Assembly: GCA_017443515.1 (NCBI GenBank)
Contig: JAFRXM010000027.1
Location: 38,625 to 102,624 of the forward strand
DNA from: Bacillota bacterium
Lineage (GTDB): Bacteria; Bacillota; Clostridia; Peptostreptococcales; Anaerovoracaceae
DNA length: 64,000 nt
Direction: 5' to 3'
Below the pieces are notes generated by a model. It saw only the letters and a program-made list of their open reading frames with translations, made no database searches and was not told the origin of the DNA. This document shows positions 48,101 to 55,644 of the stretch, one piece after another. Positions within the stretch are counted from its first letter, which is position 1. Each line of letters opens with the position of its first letter. Position numbers and translations under genes: made by a program.

Positions 48101-50983
48101 TCAAAAGTCTGTGCGTTTGGCGCGAATGGCACACGCCTTAAGGTACCAGAATGCGTACACGACGATCGACGCTGCGTATTTCAGGTACTTGTGGCGGTAG
48201 AGCAGCAGTGACTTTGCGTTCTTATAGCATTTTTCAAGTTCCGCTATGTCGCTGTCCTGCGCGCCTTCCCTGGAATAGCTGATCTTGTTCAGCAGGCGGT
48301 CTATGTCGTCGTTGATAAAGTAATACTTCTTTATATACTTGTACTTTATTTCGGCTTTCTGCAGCGCATCCGGCGTGTTCTTTCTGACCATCCTAACCAG
48401 GATCACAACTGCAGCGCACACCGCAGCCGCGATCAGCCCGTATATCAGCCACAGCGGTATCCCCGCACCCGGTCCGATCTGCCTCTTTACAGACGGCAGA
48501 GTGTACGGCAGCTCCTCCGTGTCGAGCCCCTCGGGCAGAGCCTGTCCTTCTGCCGGCTGCCCTGCGCACATGTCCACCATCAGCCACGTGCTGCCGTCGA
48601 ACACCTCCGTCCAGGCGTGGGCGTCCTGTACCGTGACCTCGCTGACGCTTCCGGCCGGGATCTTCCTGAAGTATCCCGTCACGTACCTTGCCGGTATCCC
48701 GCAGGCCCGAAGAAGCATCGTGCTGCTTGCCGCAAAATGCACGCAGTAGCCGTTTTTGCTCTCAGTAAGGAACCACATCACCGGGTCTTTTCCATCCGGT
48801 ATGCTGTCGATCTGAGTGTTGTAGGTATAGCCTTCCAGCAGGGTGCGCACAGATTCGATGAGGGCACCTTTGTCCTCACCGTCCGGGTCTATATCGTTCT
48901 CCGCCAGGAACTGCCTGAGGTAGTACAGAAGCTCGTCCGGCACCTGGGTGTACTTGGCCATCGCGTACCTGGTGTAGGCGGTATTTGCCCCCGCAGCCTC
49001 ACCGCCCTCAAACAGCGTGTAGTCGTCGTAGGCAGAGACGTCCGAATGCGGCGCTATCATCCTGTCCGCCACCATGCCGAAGCTCTCAGGGGAGCCTTCC
49101 GCAAGTCCTTTGGTGCTTACTGTAAAGACCGGGGCGTAGATGTGCCTTGGTGCAAACAGGTTGAAGACCCTGAAGCCCTTGGCGCCCTGGGGCGGACCGT
49201 CTTCGGGGCCGGCGCTCATGAAAGCGTCCCTGGCGTACTCCCCGAAGCTCTTTCCGCGCTCGAAATCCGGGGCGTTTCGGGTGTCCGCGGTTATGCTGAA
49301 GCTCCCGGAGGGATAGCTGTAATCTCCGGTGCTGTAGGCTTTGATGTAATCTACGTCAATATCAGTGTCCACGACCAGCGCCACGGTGTCGTCGTTCTCG
49401 TTGTGGGGCTTTCTGGATATGCTGACGGTCTGTATGTCGTCGTATGAGCCGAACATCGCCGCGGTCCCCTTAAGGTGGCTGATGTCGTACCCGTTGGGAA
49501 GCTGAACCGGCTTTTCCGACTCCCTGACTTCCGTTTCAGTCTTCGGCCCTATTGGCCAGCGGTCCGCAAGACCCTGCTCTGCCAGCACTTCCTCGGGCGT
49601 GGTCCAGATGCCGTCCGCAAAGATCTCGCAGAACGCAAAAGCTTCGCGCCGGAAGACGTCCGCGCTGCCGTCGTCATACTCCCGCACCTTGTAGCCGAAG
49701 CTGTAGCGCGCAGGCACCCCCGCTGCTCTGTAGAGGAAAACCTGGGCCGCAGCGAAGTGCTTGCTGTGGCCGGCCTTGCTCCTTATAAGGAACCACATCA
49801 CCGGATCCTCGCCGTCGAGAAGCGCCGGCGGCGTGTCGGTGTAAATGTACTCTTCGGAGAGGAATTTCTGCACCGCAGCCACGGTGTTCCACAGCTCCGG
49901 GCCGTTTCCTACAAGGTCGTGCAGATTCGCGAAGTGCAGTATGTCGCCTTCCAAAGATGCCGGAAGCCCCAGATAGTCTTCCTGGACCAGCTTGCTGTAA
50001 GCAAGGCTTGGGTACGCGTATTTTCCGTCCGGCAGGAAAGTGTACTGCGCCGGAGTGTTGTAGCGCACCGAATTTCTGTACAGATAGCGGTCGCCGAAGC
50101 CCCGCGCGCCCTCAGAACTTGTGATAAACGTGCAGTAGGGCGTCAGCATCATGGTCTTGTTCTTGCGGTAGTCGGTAATTATCGCCTTGCCGGGGTACTC
50201 TTCGGTATCGTGCACCACCTGCCAGTAATAATCCGCTGACGGGCTGTGCGAGCCGGGCACCGTGATTCGGTCGTCCAGAATGGAGAAGGTGAAGCTCGTC
50301 GGGTCGTAACTTCCGCAGGAGAACACGTGCAGCGTCTCCAGCGGGTAGGTGGACTTGATGTTGCAGACAAGAGTGTCGCCGGTCTCCGGGAAGGGATCGT
50401 TGGTCACCATGTTGTCCGGGATGGGAGAGTCGCTTTGCAGCTCCTCGGGGTCCGGCATGGGCGGCAGGGTCCCGGAATCGTCGCTGCGGCCGGTCACAGT
50501 AAGGAACAGCTCCCACCAGAAGTTCTCGAACCTGGTGTAGAGCTCCGGCTTTTCTACGCGCGTTATCGCAGGGGCAAGAAGGCCCGCAAACAGAGCGCAG
50601 ACAAGGCAGATCACAAGGATCACGGCCGATGACGCCAGGTTGTGGAACAGGCCGTCGTGTATCATAAAGACTGCCAGCGCAGCCGAAAAAACTATCTGCA
50701 CCCACGGCGGAGAAGCGTAGAGCGTGTTCGCAAGGAAGAGGCACACGAAAGCCCAGATCTTGAACAGCGCCGGCACCTTCCCCTTGATGACGCAGAAGAA
50801 ATACAGCACCGCCGAGACCGCAAAAGCGGCAATAAACATGCCTATGGTGAGCCTTGCGTACCACCTGTGCCAAACCGGAAGGAACTCAGGCGAGACCTTC
50901 ACCGCGATCTGCCAGAACATTACGGCCTCAGCAGCCAGTATCACCGCGCCGATCAGTTTTTTTACCGCGCCGGAGTGCTTCAT
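48101..50983 (-). CDS. Large membrane protein with two transglutaminase-like domains (TgpA-like)
   Basis: 960 residues. Several membrane helices (about 10-150) are followed by an extracellular part with two transglutaminase-like domains, then a membrane helix (about 845-867) and a cytoplasmic tail. The second domain is intact, with Cys in NGYCVHFAAS (about 746) and His in DAHAWTEVF (about 788). The first keeps the fold pattern but reads AGHSKHFAAA (about 404) and EAFAFCEIF (about 450), so both Cys and His are lost. The order MoxR, DUF58, this gene, with ATGA overlaps, is the known MoxR/DUF58/TgpA triad. Its role is in the cell envelope, substrate unknown. Confidence 0.85.
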   Translation of the reverse strand: MKHSGAVKKLIGAVILAAEAVMFWQIAVKVSPEFLPVWHRWYARLTIGMFIAAFAVSAVLYFFCVIKGKVPALFKIWAFVCLFLANTLYASPPWVQIVFSAALAVFMIHDGLFHNLASSAVILVICLVCALFAGLLAPAITRVEKPELYTRFENFWWELFLTVTGRSDDSGTLPPMPDPEELQSDSPIPDNMVTNDPFPETGDTLVCNIKSTYPLETLHVFSCGSYDPTSFTFSILDDRITVPGSHSPSADYYWQVVHDTEEYPGKAIITDYRKNKTMMLTPYCTFITSSEGARGFGDRYLYRNSVRYNTPAQYTFLPDGKYAYPSLAYSKLVQEDYLGLPASLEGDILHFANLHDLVGNGPELWNTVAAVQKFLSEEYIYTDTPPALLDGEDPVMWFLIRSKAGHSKHFAAAQVFLYRAAGVPARYSFGYKVREYDDGSADVFRREAFAFCEIFADGIWTTPEEVLAEQGLADRWPIGPKTETEVRESEKPVQLPNGYDISHLKGTAAMFGSYDDIQTVSISRKPHNENDDTVALVVDTDIDVDYIKAYSTGDYSYPSGSFSITADTRNAPDFERGKSFGEYARDAFMSAGPEDGPPQGAKGFRVFNLFAPRHIYAPVFTVSTKGLAEGSPESFGMVADRMIAPHSDVSAYDDYTLFEGGEAAGANTAYTRYAMAKYTQVPDELLYYLRQFLAENDIDPDGEDKGALIESVRTLLEGYTYNTQIDSIPDGKDPVMWFLTESKNGYCVHFAASSTMLLRACGIPARYVTGYFRKIPAGSVSEVTVQDAHAWTEVFDGSTWLMVDMCAGQPAEGQALPEGLDTEELPYTLPSVKRQIGPGAGIPLWLIYGLIAAAVCAAVVILVRMVRKNTPDALQKAEIKYKYIKKYYFINDDIDRLLNKISYSREGAQDSDIAELEKCYKNAKSLLLYRHKYLKYAASIVVYAFWYLKACAIRAKRTDF

Positions 50984-51864
50984 TTTGCACCTCCTGCGGC
51001 TCCGGCCTTTTCGGGCAGGTAGTCTTCATAGATGCGGTCGGCGAGCTCGTAGAGCTGCGAATCTGCGCCTATGACAAAGGTCCTGTTCCTGTAAGTGGCG
51101 GCCATCATGGCGCCTTCTTCGCGGTCCAGAGTTTTGCGCAGAGTTATCATCTGCGCTACCCGCACGGACATCTCCGGGAAATCCAGCCCGTTTTCAACAT
51201 AGTAGTTATATACGTGGCGCCTTGAATCGGACCCCACCTTGATTATATATTCGTCGTATTTTGCGCTGAGCTGCCTGTGCACGTAGCGCAGGTCGTCGCC
51301 CTCCTGCAAGGGCCTGACATCGTAGATATCGGAATAGTCGTCCCCCTTGTTGTTCTGCGTCTCTCCGCCTCCGGGCACGTGGCTTAAGCGCACATACCTG
51401 TCCGGGCTGGGACCGGCGTTGGGGTAGACGTTTATCCTTGTCGAAAATGCTCTGCGGCGCTTTAAACGCAGCACACCGAACATCCCGAATACTTCCACGT
51501 ACGGGATGCTGAGTTCTATCGTGCCTGTTTCTTCGGCTTTGAAACTCAGCTCACTGCGGTGGCGGGAGAGCAGGCGTTTTTCGGTCGAAGATCCGCCGCG
51601 CTGCAGGTTGCTCAGCTTTACGGCAGCCCTGAGCTTTCCGCACAGCTCCGGTGAAATGACCCTTACCGTGAGGTGGATATCGTCCCCGACGTGTACGTAC
51701 GCCGCCTGTGTGTCTACTTCCAGATGAAGGCTGAAAAATACCCACAGGGCAAACGCCGCCGAGGCGACTAAGAGCAGCAAAACAAGCCCTATCAGGTAAT
51801 CCAAGTACACCGCAGGGCTGTTGAATTTAAGGATGATCAAAAGTGCCAGAAAAACAAGTATCAT
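50980..51864 (-). CDS. DUF58 protein
   Basis: 294 residues. Two N-terminal membrane helices (ILVFLALLIILKF, then YLIGLVLLLLVASAAFALWV). The typical DUF58 block is VRPLQEGDDLRYVHRQLSAK (family: R.Y..GD..R.I.W..SA), with the VWA-like remainder toward the C-terminus. DUF58 proteins accompany MoxR ATPases and are thought to assist assembly of membrane complexes. ATGA overlaps on both sides couple it to moxR and the transglutaminase-like gene. Confidence 0.9.
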   Translation of the reverse strand: MILVFLALLIILKFNSPAVYLDYLIGLVLLLLVASAAFALWVFFSLHLEVDTQAAYVHVGDDIHLTVRVISPELCGKLRAAVKLSNLQRGGSSTEKRLLSRHRSELSFKAEETGTIELSIPYVEVFGMFGVLRLKRRRAFSTRINVYPNAGPSPDRYVRLSHVPGGGETQNNKGDDYSDIYDVRPLQEGDDLRYVHRQLSAKYDEYIIKVGSDSRRHVYNYYVENGLDFPEMSVRVAQMITLRKTLDREEGAMMAATYRNRTFVIGADSQLYELADRIYEDYLPEKAGAAGGAK

Positions 51865-52808
51865 CTTCCGCTGAAGAACTTCGGGGTGGGCGTGTCGGCC
51901 AGTATCTGCGCAAGCAGCTTAAGGCGTCTTTCGGAGATGACCGTCATTTCCTGCTCCCGGGTCTGTATCCTGTGCACGCACACGTCCGCAAAGACGCTGT
52001 CTATATCCGCGGGCATCACATAATCCCTGCCATCGAAGTAAGCCTGCGCTTTGGCTATGCGAAGAGTATATAGAACGCCGCGGGGCGATACCCCCAGCTC
52101 TATATCCTTGTGGTTTCTTGTGGCCTTGGCGATCGCAAGGGCATAGCGGTAGATCTCCAGCGCTACGTAAACATCGTCTATCTCGGCGCGGCATTTCAGG
52201 ATGTCCTCGGTATTGCATTTAGCCTCAAGGTTGTCCATAGGATCTGCGTGGTCTCTTGCGCGCAGGAGCTTTATCTCGTCGCTCTCGTTAGGATAGCCCA
52301 CGGTCAGCGCCATGGTGAACCTGTCAAGCTCTGCCTGCGGCAGCACGCTAACGCCGAAAGCCGCGGAAATGTAGGGGTTCATGGTGGCTATTACTATGAA
52401 CGGATCTTCCACTGGCCGGGCTTCGGAACCTATCGTGGCCTGCTTTTCCTGCATCACCTCAAGAAGCGCCGCCTGGCACTTGGAAGAAGCCCTGTTGATC
52501 TCGTCCGCAAGCAGCAGGTTGGAGCCGAATATAGGCCCCGGAACGAATACGTCGCAGCCCTTGTTCTTGTTGTATGTAACATAGCCTGTAACGTCCGAAG
52601 GCATTACATCGCTGGTAAACTGTATCCTGCTGGGCTTAAGACCCATGACCTTAGATACTGCCTTGGCGATAGTGGTCTTTCCGACGCCGGGTTTGTCTTC
52701 CATGATGACATGCCCGCCCGTTACGATGCACATGATGATCTTGCGCATGACATCGCGCTTGCCGCTGACACATTTTTCGAGTTCGTCCAGAATTGCGTTG
52801 ATATCCAT
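51861..52808 (-). CDS. MoxR-family AAA+ ATPase
   Basis: 315 residues. Walker A is DKPGVGKTTIAK, Walker B is LLADEINRASS, and the sensor region is VIATMNPY. The C-terminal lid domain follows. MoxR ATPases act as chaperones that mature or insert metal or partner proteins, here probably DUF58 and the transglutaminase-like protein. First gene of the triad. GTGACA-N18-TATAAT lies about 60 bases upstream. Confidence 0.93.
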   Translation of the reverse strand: MDINAILDELEKCVSGKRDVMRKIIMCIVTGGHVIMEDKPGVGKTTIAKAVSKVMGLKPSRIQFTSDVMPSDVTGYVTYNKNKGCDVFVPGPIFGSNLLLADEINRASSKCQAALLEVMQEKQATIGSEARPVEDPFIVIATMNPYISAAFGVSVLPQAELDRFTMALTVGYPNESDEIKLLRARDHADPMDNLEAKCNTEDILKCRAEIDDVYVALEIYRYALAIAKATRNHKDIELGVSPRGVLYTLRIAKAQAYFDGRDYVMPADIDSVFADVCVHRIQTREQEMTVISERRLKLLAQILADTPTPKFFSGR

Positions 52809-52867
52809 TGTTTCTCCCTGTCCTTGGGTGGTTTTCTGCGCCCGGCATCGCCGGCCGGTATTTATTA

Positions 52868-52897
52868 ATTATATCATAGCCATAGTGGCCTTGTCAC
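52868..52897 (-). promoter_or_regulatory. Promoter of the MoxR/DUF58/transglutaminase operon
   Basis: Minus strand: -35 GTGACA (52892-52897), 18 bases, -10 TATAAT (52868-52873) with an upstream TG (TGATATAAT). Confidence 0.55.
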
Positions 52898-52905
52898 ATA
52901 TATTA

Positions 52906-52914
52906 TGATATACT
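52906..52914 (+). promoter_or_regulatory. Extended -10 for msrA
   Basis: TGATATACT on the plus strand, with no clear -35. It overlaps the divergent moxR promoter region, so the two may be controlled together. Confidence 0.4.
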
Positions 52915-52976
52915 AAAAACAATGGATCGCAAAACGCTGGACATGAGCTTCGGGCTTACAGAATAGGAGAAATTCT

Positions 52977-53483
52977 ATGGACACTATTTATCTTGCAGGA
53001 GGCTGCTTCTGGGGCCTTCAGAAATACATGGATCAGTTCGACGGCGTGATGGCTACGGAGGTGGGGTATGCCAACGGCCCCGAGGACGCACAGTGCAGCG
53101 GCCCGGGCGGCACCCCCACGTATCAGGACGTGTGCGCCAACAGCGGTCACGCCGAGACAGTAAAGGTGGACTTCGATCCGTCAGCACTACCGCTTGAAAA
53201 GCTGCTGGACCTGTACTTCGAGGTCATCGACCCGCTGTCCGTAAACCGCCAGGGCCACGACACAGGCGTGCAGTACCGCTCTGGCATTTATTTCACCGGC
53301 GAAGCGCAGCTTCCGGCCATCCGGCGCGTGATGCAGCTGCAGCAGGAGAAGGCCGGCCAGCCTCTGGCTGTGGCGCTAGAGCCGCTTCGCAATTTCTTCC
53401 CCGCCGAGGAGTATCACCAGAAATACCTGGACAAGAACCCCGGCGGCTACTGCCATATCCCAAGCTCGTTCTTCGCGAAGTGA
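52977..53483 (+). CDS. msrA: Peptide-methionine (S)-S-oxide reductase
   Basis: 168 residues. The catalytic motif GCFWG (GGCFWGLQKYMD) opens the protein. The family segments GYANG and PTYQDVCANSGHAETVKVD follow, and QYRSGIYF is present. It reduces oxidised methionine in proteins. No signal peptide. An unusual feature is the Cys pair CAN..C region around residue 60, probably one of the recycling cysteines. AGGAG lies 8 bases before the ATG. Confidence 0.95.
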   Translation: MDTIYLAGGCFWGLQKYMDQFDGVMATEVGYANGPEDAQCSGPGGTPTYQDVCANSGHAETVKVDFDPSALPLEKLLDLYFEVIDPLSVNRQGHDTGVQYRSGIYFTGEAQLPAIRRVMQLQQEKAGQPLAVALEPLRNFFPAEEYHQKYLDKNPGGYCHIPSSFFAK

Positions 53484-53524
53484 CGGCGCCGTCTGCCGAA
53501 TCATTCAAAAGGGGAAAAAGGAAC

Positions 53525-54637
53525 ATGAAAAAGAAGCTTTCAATAATACTATGCCTGGTGCTGGCTCTGTCACTGCTTTCCGGTTGCGGTGCCGGAAACC
53601 CGGTAAATAACGCGGATCCGGGCAATTCAGCAGTCAACGTGGCCAACTCAGCTGAAACAGCCAACGCGGCCAACGCTGCCGAGCAGGGCAATTCTGCCAA
53701 CACCGCCAACACCGAGCCCGCCCCCGCACGCTTCGTCTTCCAGCCCAAGGTCTGCTCCAGCTACCAGGAGGGCGTCTTCGGCAAGACCATGTGCGAGGCC
53801 TGGTACAAGCTGGTGGACGCCGTCATGGCCGGCGAGGACATTTTCGCCTGCCCGGACGACGACACCTACAACTGGGTCATGGGGCAATTCCCGGGCCATA
53901 GCTTTCCGGTGCTTTCAGACCTGATCGACTACGGCGAGGACCGCGATCACCCCATAAAAGACGGCGTCGGTCCCATAACCTACAAAGTGCCCAAAGACGT
54001 CGCCGCCAACCGCATACAGGAATTCGCTGCGCTCGTGGAAGGCATACTCAACGCCACCATGCGCACGGACTATTCGGACCTCGAAAAGGCGCTGGCCCTG
54101 TACCGCTTCTTCTCTGACACCTACACTTACGATTACGACGCCGCCGACGACAACGCCTTCCGCGACGACCTGTCCGCCTACCGGCTCCTCACGCAGCGCC
54201 TGGGCATCTGCGGCGAGATCTCGTCCGCCTATTCCTACCTGCTGCAGCAGGCCGGCGTGGACGCTTCCACCAACAGCGGTCACCGCGGCTACGACGGCGC
54301 CTCGCACCAGTGGAGCTTCGTGCGCATCAACGGCAGCAATTTCCACATCGACCCGACCTACGTCCTCAACAACAAGAACGCCCTGTGCTACTTCATGATG
54401 GACGACGCCCAGCGCGAGGCCATGGACGACTACGACAGGACCGATTTCGTCCCCACATCCTGCTACGCCCAGGACCACCCGTACCCGGACTTTTCAGCCG
54501 ATGACGCCGCCTTCCGCGAGCTTTGGGACGGACGCCTGATCAGCTTCGACCCCGAACGCAACATCATATACTACGAGTCCTACGACTGGGATACCGGCAG
54601 CTACGTCTACCGCGAATTCGATTACACCGGATGGTGA
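53525..54637 (+). CDS. Transglutaminase-like lipoprotein
   Basis: 370 residues. Signal peptide with the lipobox LLSGC (Cys 21 or so), then a 45-residue Asn/Ala/Ser linker with NANAAEQGNS-type repeats. The C-terminal part is a transglutaminase-like domain with Cys in LGICGEISSAYSYLL (about 229), His in SHQWSFVRI (about 260) and Asp in HIDPTYV (about 275), so the triad is complete. No Ig-like domains, unlike the copies at 42-46 kb. It lies 40 bases after msrA and is anchored outside the membrane. Fifth gene with this domain in 12 kb. Confidence 0.8.
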   Translation: MKKKLSIILCLVLALSLLSGCGAGNPVNNADPGNSAVNVANSAETANAANAAEQGNSANTANTEPAPARFVFQPKVCSSYQEGVFGKTMCEAWYKLVDAVMAGEDIFACPDDDTYNWVMGQFPGHSFPVLSDLIDYGEDRDHPIKDGVGPITYKVPKDVAANRIQEFAALVEGILNATMRTDYSDLEKALALYRFFSDTYTYDYDAADDNAFRDDLSAYRLLTQRLGICGEISSAYSYLLQQAGVDASTNSGHRGYDGASHQWSFVRINGSNFHIDPTYVLNNKNALCYFMMDDAQREAMDDYDRTDFVPTSCYAQDHPYPDFSADDAAFRELWDGRLISFDPERNIIYYESYDWDTGSYVYREFDYTGW

Positions 54638-54643
54638 AAACCA

Positions 54644-54907
54644 ATGGACGAGCTGTTTGAACTGATGCTGCGCAAAGGCTACCCGGAAGACTTTGCCCGC
54701 CTCGTGTGCCGCCAGATGTGCACCGAGTATACCTCCGGCCGCATGATACGCTACATCTCGCGAAGCCCGCTCCTTCCGCCCGAAGAAGTTGCCGACGAGA
54801 TGCTGGCAATCCTCGCCGACCGCGACCACCTCGTGGACAAACACATTGCCGAACACGCGCAGAAGAAACTGAACGAATGGTATAGAGAAGATAAAGAAAC
54901 TATATAA
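54644..54907 (+). CDS. Small helical protein of unknown function
   Basis: 87 residues, all helical (MDELFELMLRKGYPEDFARL, then LLPPEEVADEMLAILADRD). No membrane segment. The sequence pattern suggests a small regulatory or adaptor protein, but I recognise no family. It starts 6 bases after the lipoprotein stop and is probably read with it. Confidence 0.6.
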   Translation: MDELFELMLRKGYPEDFARLVCRQMCTEYTSGRMIRYISRSPLLPPEEVADEMLAILADRDHLVDKHIAEHAQKKLNEWYREDKETI

Positions 54908-54930
54908 TTACATCAAGGAGGTTCCATACA

Positions 54931-55242
54931 ATGCTTATCGTAACAACAGAAAAGATCGAAGGAAAAGAACTGGAGATGCTGGGCCTTGTAAAGGGCAGCA
55001 CAGTGCAGACCGTCAACGCCTTCAAGGACATCGGGGCTGGCCTTAAGACCCTGGTCGGCGGCGAGCTGAAAAAGTACAACGAGATGATGGACGGCGCCAG
55101 GCACATCGCCACCGAAAGGATGGTAGCGGAGGCGCAGAGCATCGGGGCGGACGCTGTTGTAGCCGTCCGTTACGCGACATCGGCCATAATGCAAGGCGCG
55201 GCGGAAGTCATGGCCTACGGCACAGCCGTCAAGTTCAAGTAA
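54931..55242 (+). CDS. YbjQ/DUF74 family protein
   Basis: 103 residues of the YbjQ (DUF74) family, small pentameric beta-rich proteins sometimes described as heavy-metal-binding. The family pattern is complete: the start LIVTTEKIEGKELE, GLVKGSTV, then ARHIATERMVAEAQSIGADAVVAVRY and AYGTAVKF at the end. Function unknown. AAGGAGG lies 7 bases before the ATG. Confidence 0.9.
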   Translation: MLIVTTEKIEGKELEMLGLVKGSTVQTVNAFKDIGAGLKTLVGGELKKYNEMMDGARHIATERMVAEAQSIGADAVVAVRYATSAIMQGAAEVMAYGTAVKFK

Positions 55243-55313
55243 GGACGCGGTGTGCCCTGGCGACCGCAACAACTCCGTAGCCATAGCACCTTGGCAAAAG
55301 TATTAATATCAAA

Positions 55314-55347
55314 GCGCCCTGTACAGATTTCTGCAGGGCGTTTTTGT
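55314..55347 (+). terminator. Rho-independent terminator
   Basis: CGCCCTG and CAGGGCG pair perfectly (55315-55321 with 55334-55340), followed by TTTTTGTTAT. It ends the msrA to YbjQ unit. Confidence 0.88.
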
Positions 55348-55375
55348 TATGCTGATACCATCAGGAGGTGTCAGC

Positions 55376-55573
55376 ATGAACTACATTATTACACTAGGAA
55401 TATTCGGAGCATTCTGCCTTACCGCCGGCTACATCGTCGGTTCGTATCAGGCAAATGCGATACTCAAAAGGACCGACCGCCTCTTAAAAGAGATGCGCAA
55501 AGAGAAGAACGAACTGCTCATGATCCGCAGCGAAGTCGGCAGGCTGCTGGAAGAAGCAAAAACAGAAGAATGA
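55376..55573 (+). CDS. Small membrane protein with coiled-coil tail
   Basis: 65 residues. One N-terminal membrane helix (YIITLGIFGAFCLTAGYIVGS) and a charged helical tail (LLKEMRKEKNELLMIRSEVG) that may form a coiled coil. AGGAGGTG lies 8 bases before the ATG at 55376. No family recognised. It stands between the terminator and the DUF2075 gene. Confidence 0.6.
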   Translation: MNYIITLGIFGAFCLTAGYIVGSYQANAILKRTDRLLKEMRKEKNELLMIRSEVGRLLEEAKTEE

Positions 55574-55580
55574 TTGGTGT

Positions 55581-55619
55581 TTGAGTATTTGGTATTAGTA
55601 TAATATAATAGTAATACCA
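55581..55619 (+). promoter_or_regulatory. Promoter with flanking inverted repeat before the DUF2075 gene
   Basis: -35 TTGAGT (55581-55586), 17 bases, -10 TATAAT (55604-55609). TGGTATTA (55590-55597) and TAATACCA (55612-55619) form a perfect inverted repeat around the -10, a likely operator for a dimeric repressor. Confidence 0.55.
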
Positions 55620-55644
55620 CTAGTAGTTGAAGGGATTGCCTGAG

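Noticed and set aside
52922..52966. 14-codon leader-like frame before msrA
   Set aside because: It starts within 10 bases of the expected transcript start, has no ribosome site and no attenuator structure follows.
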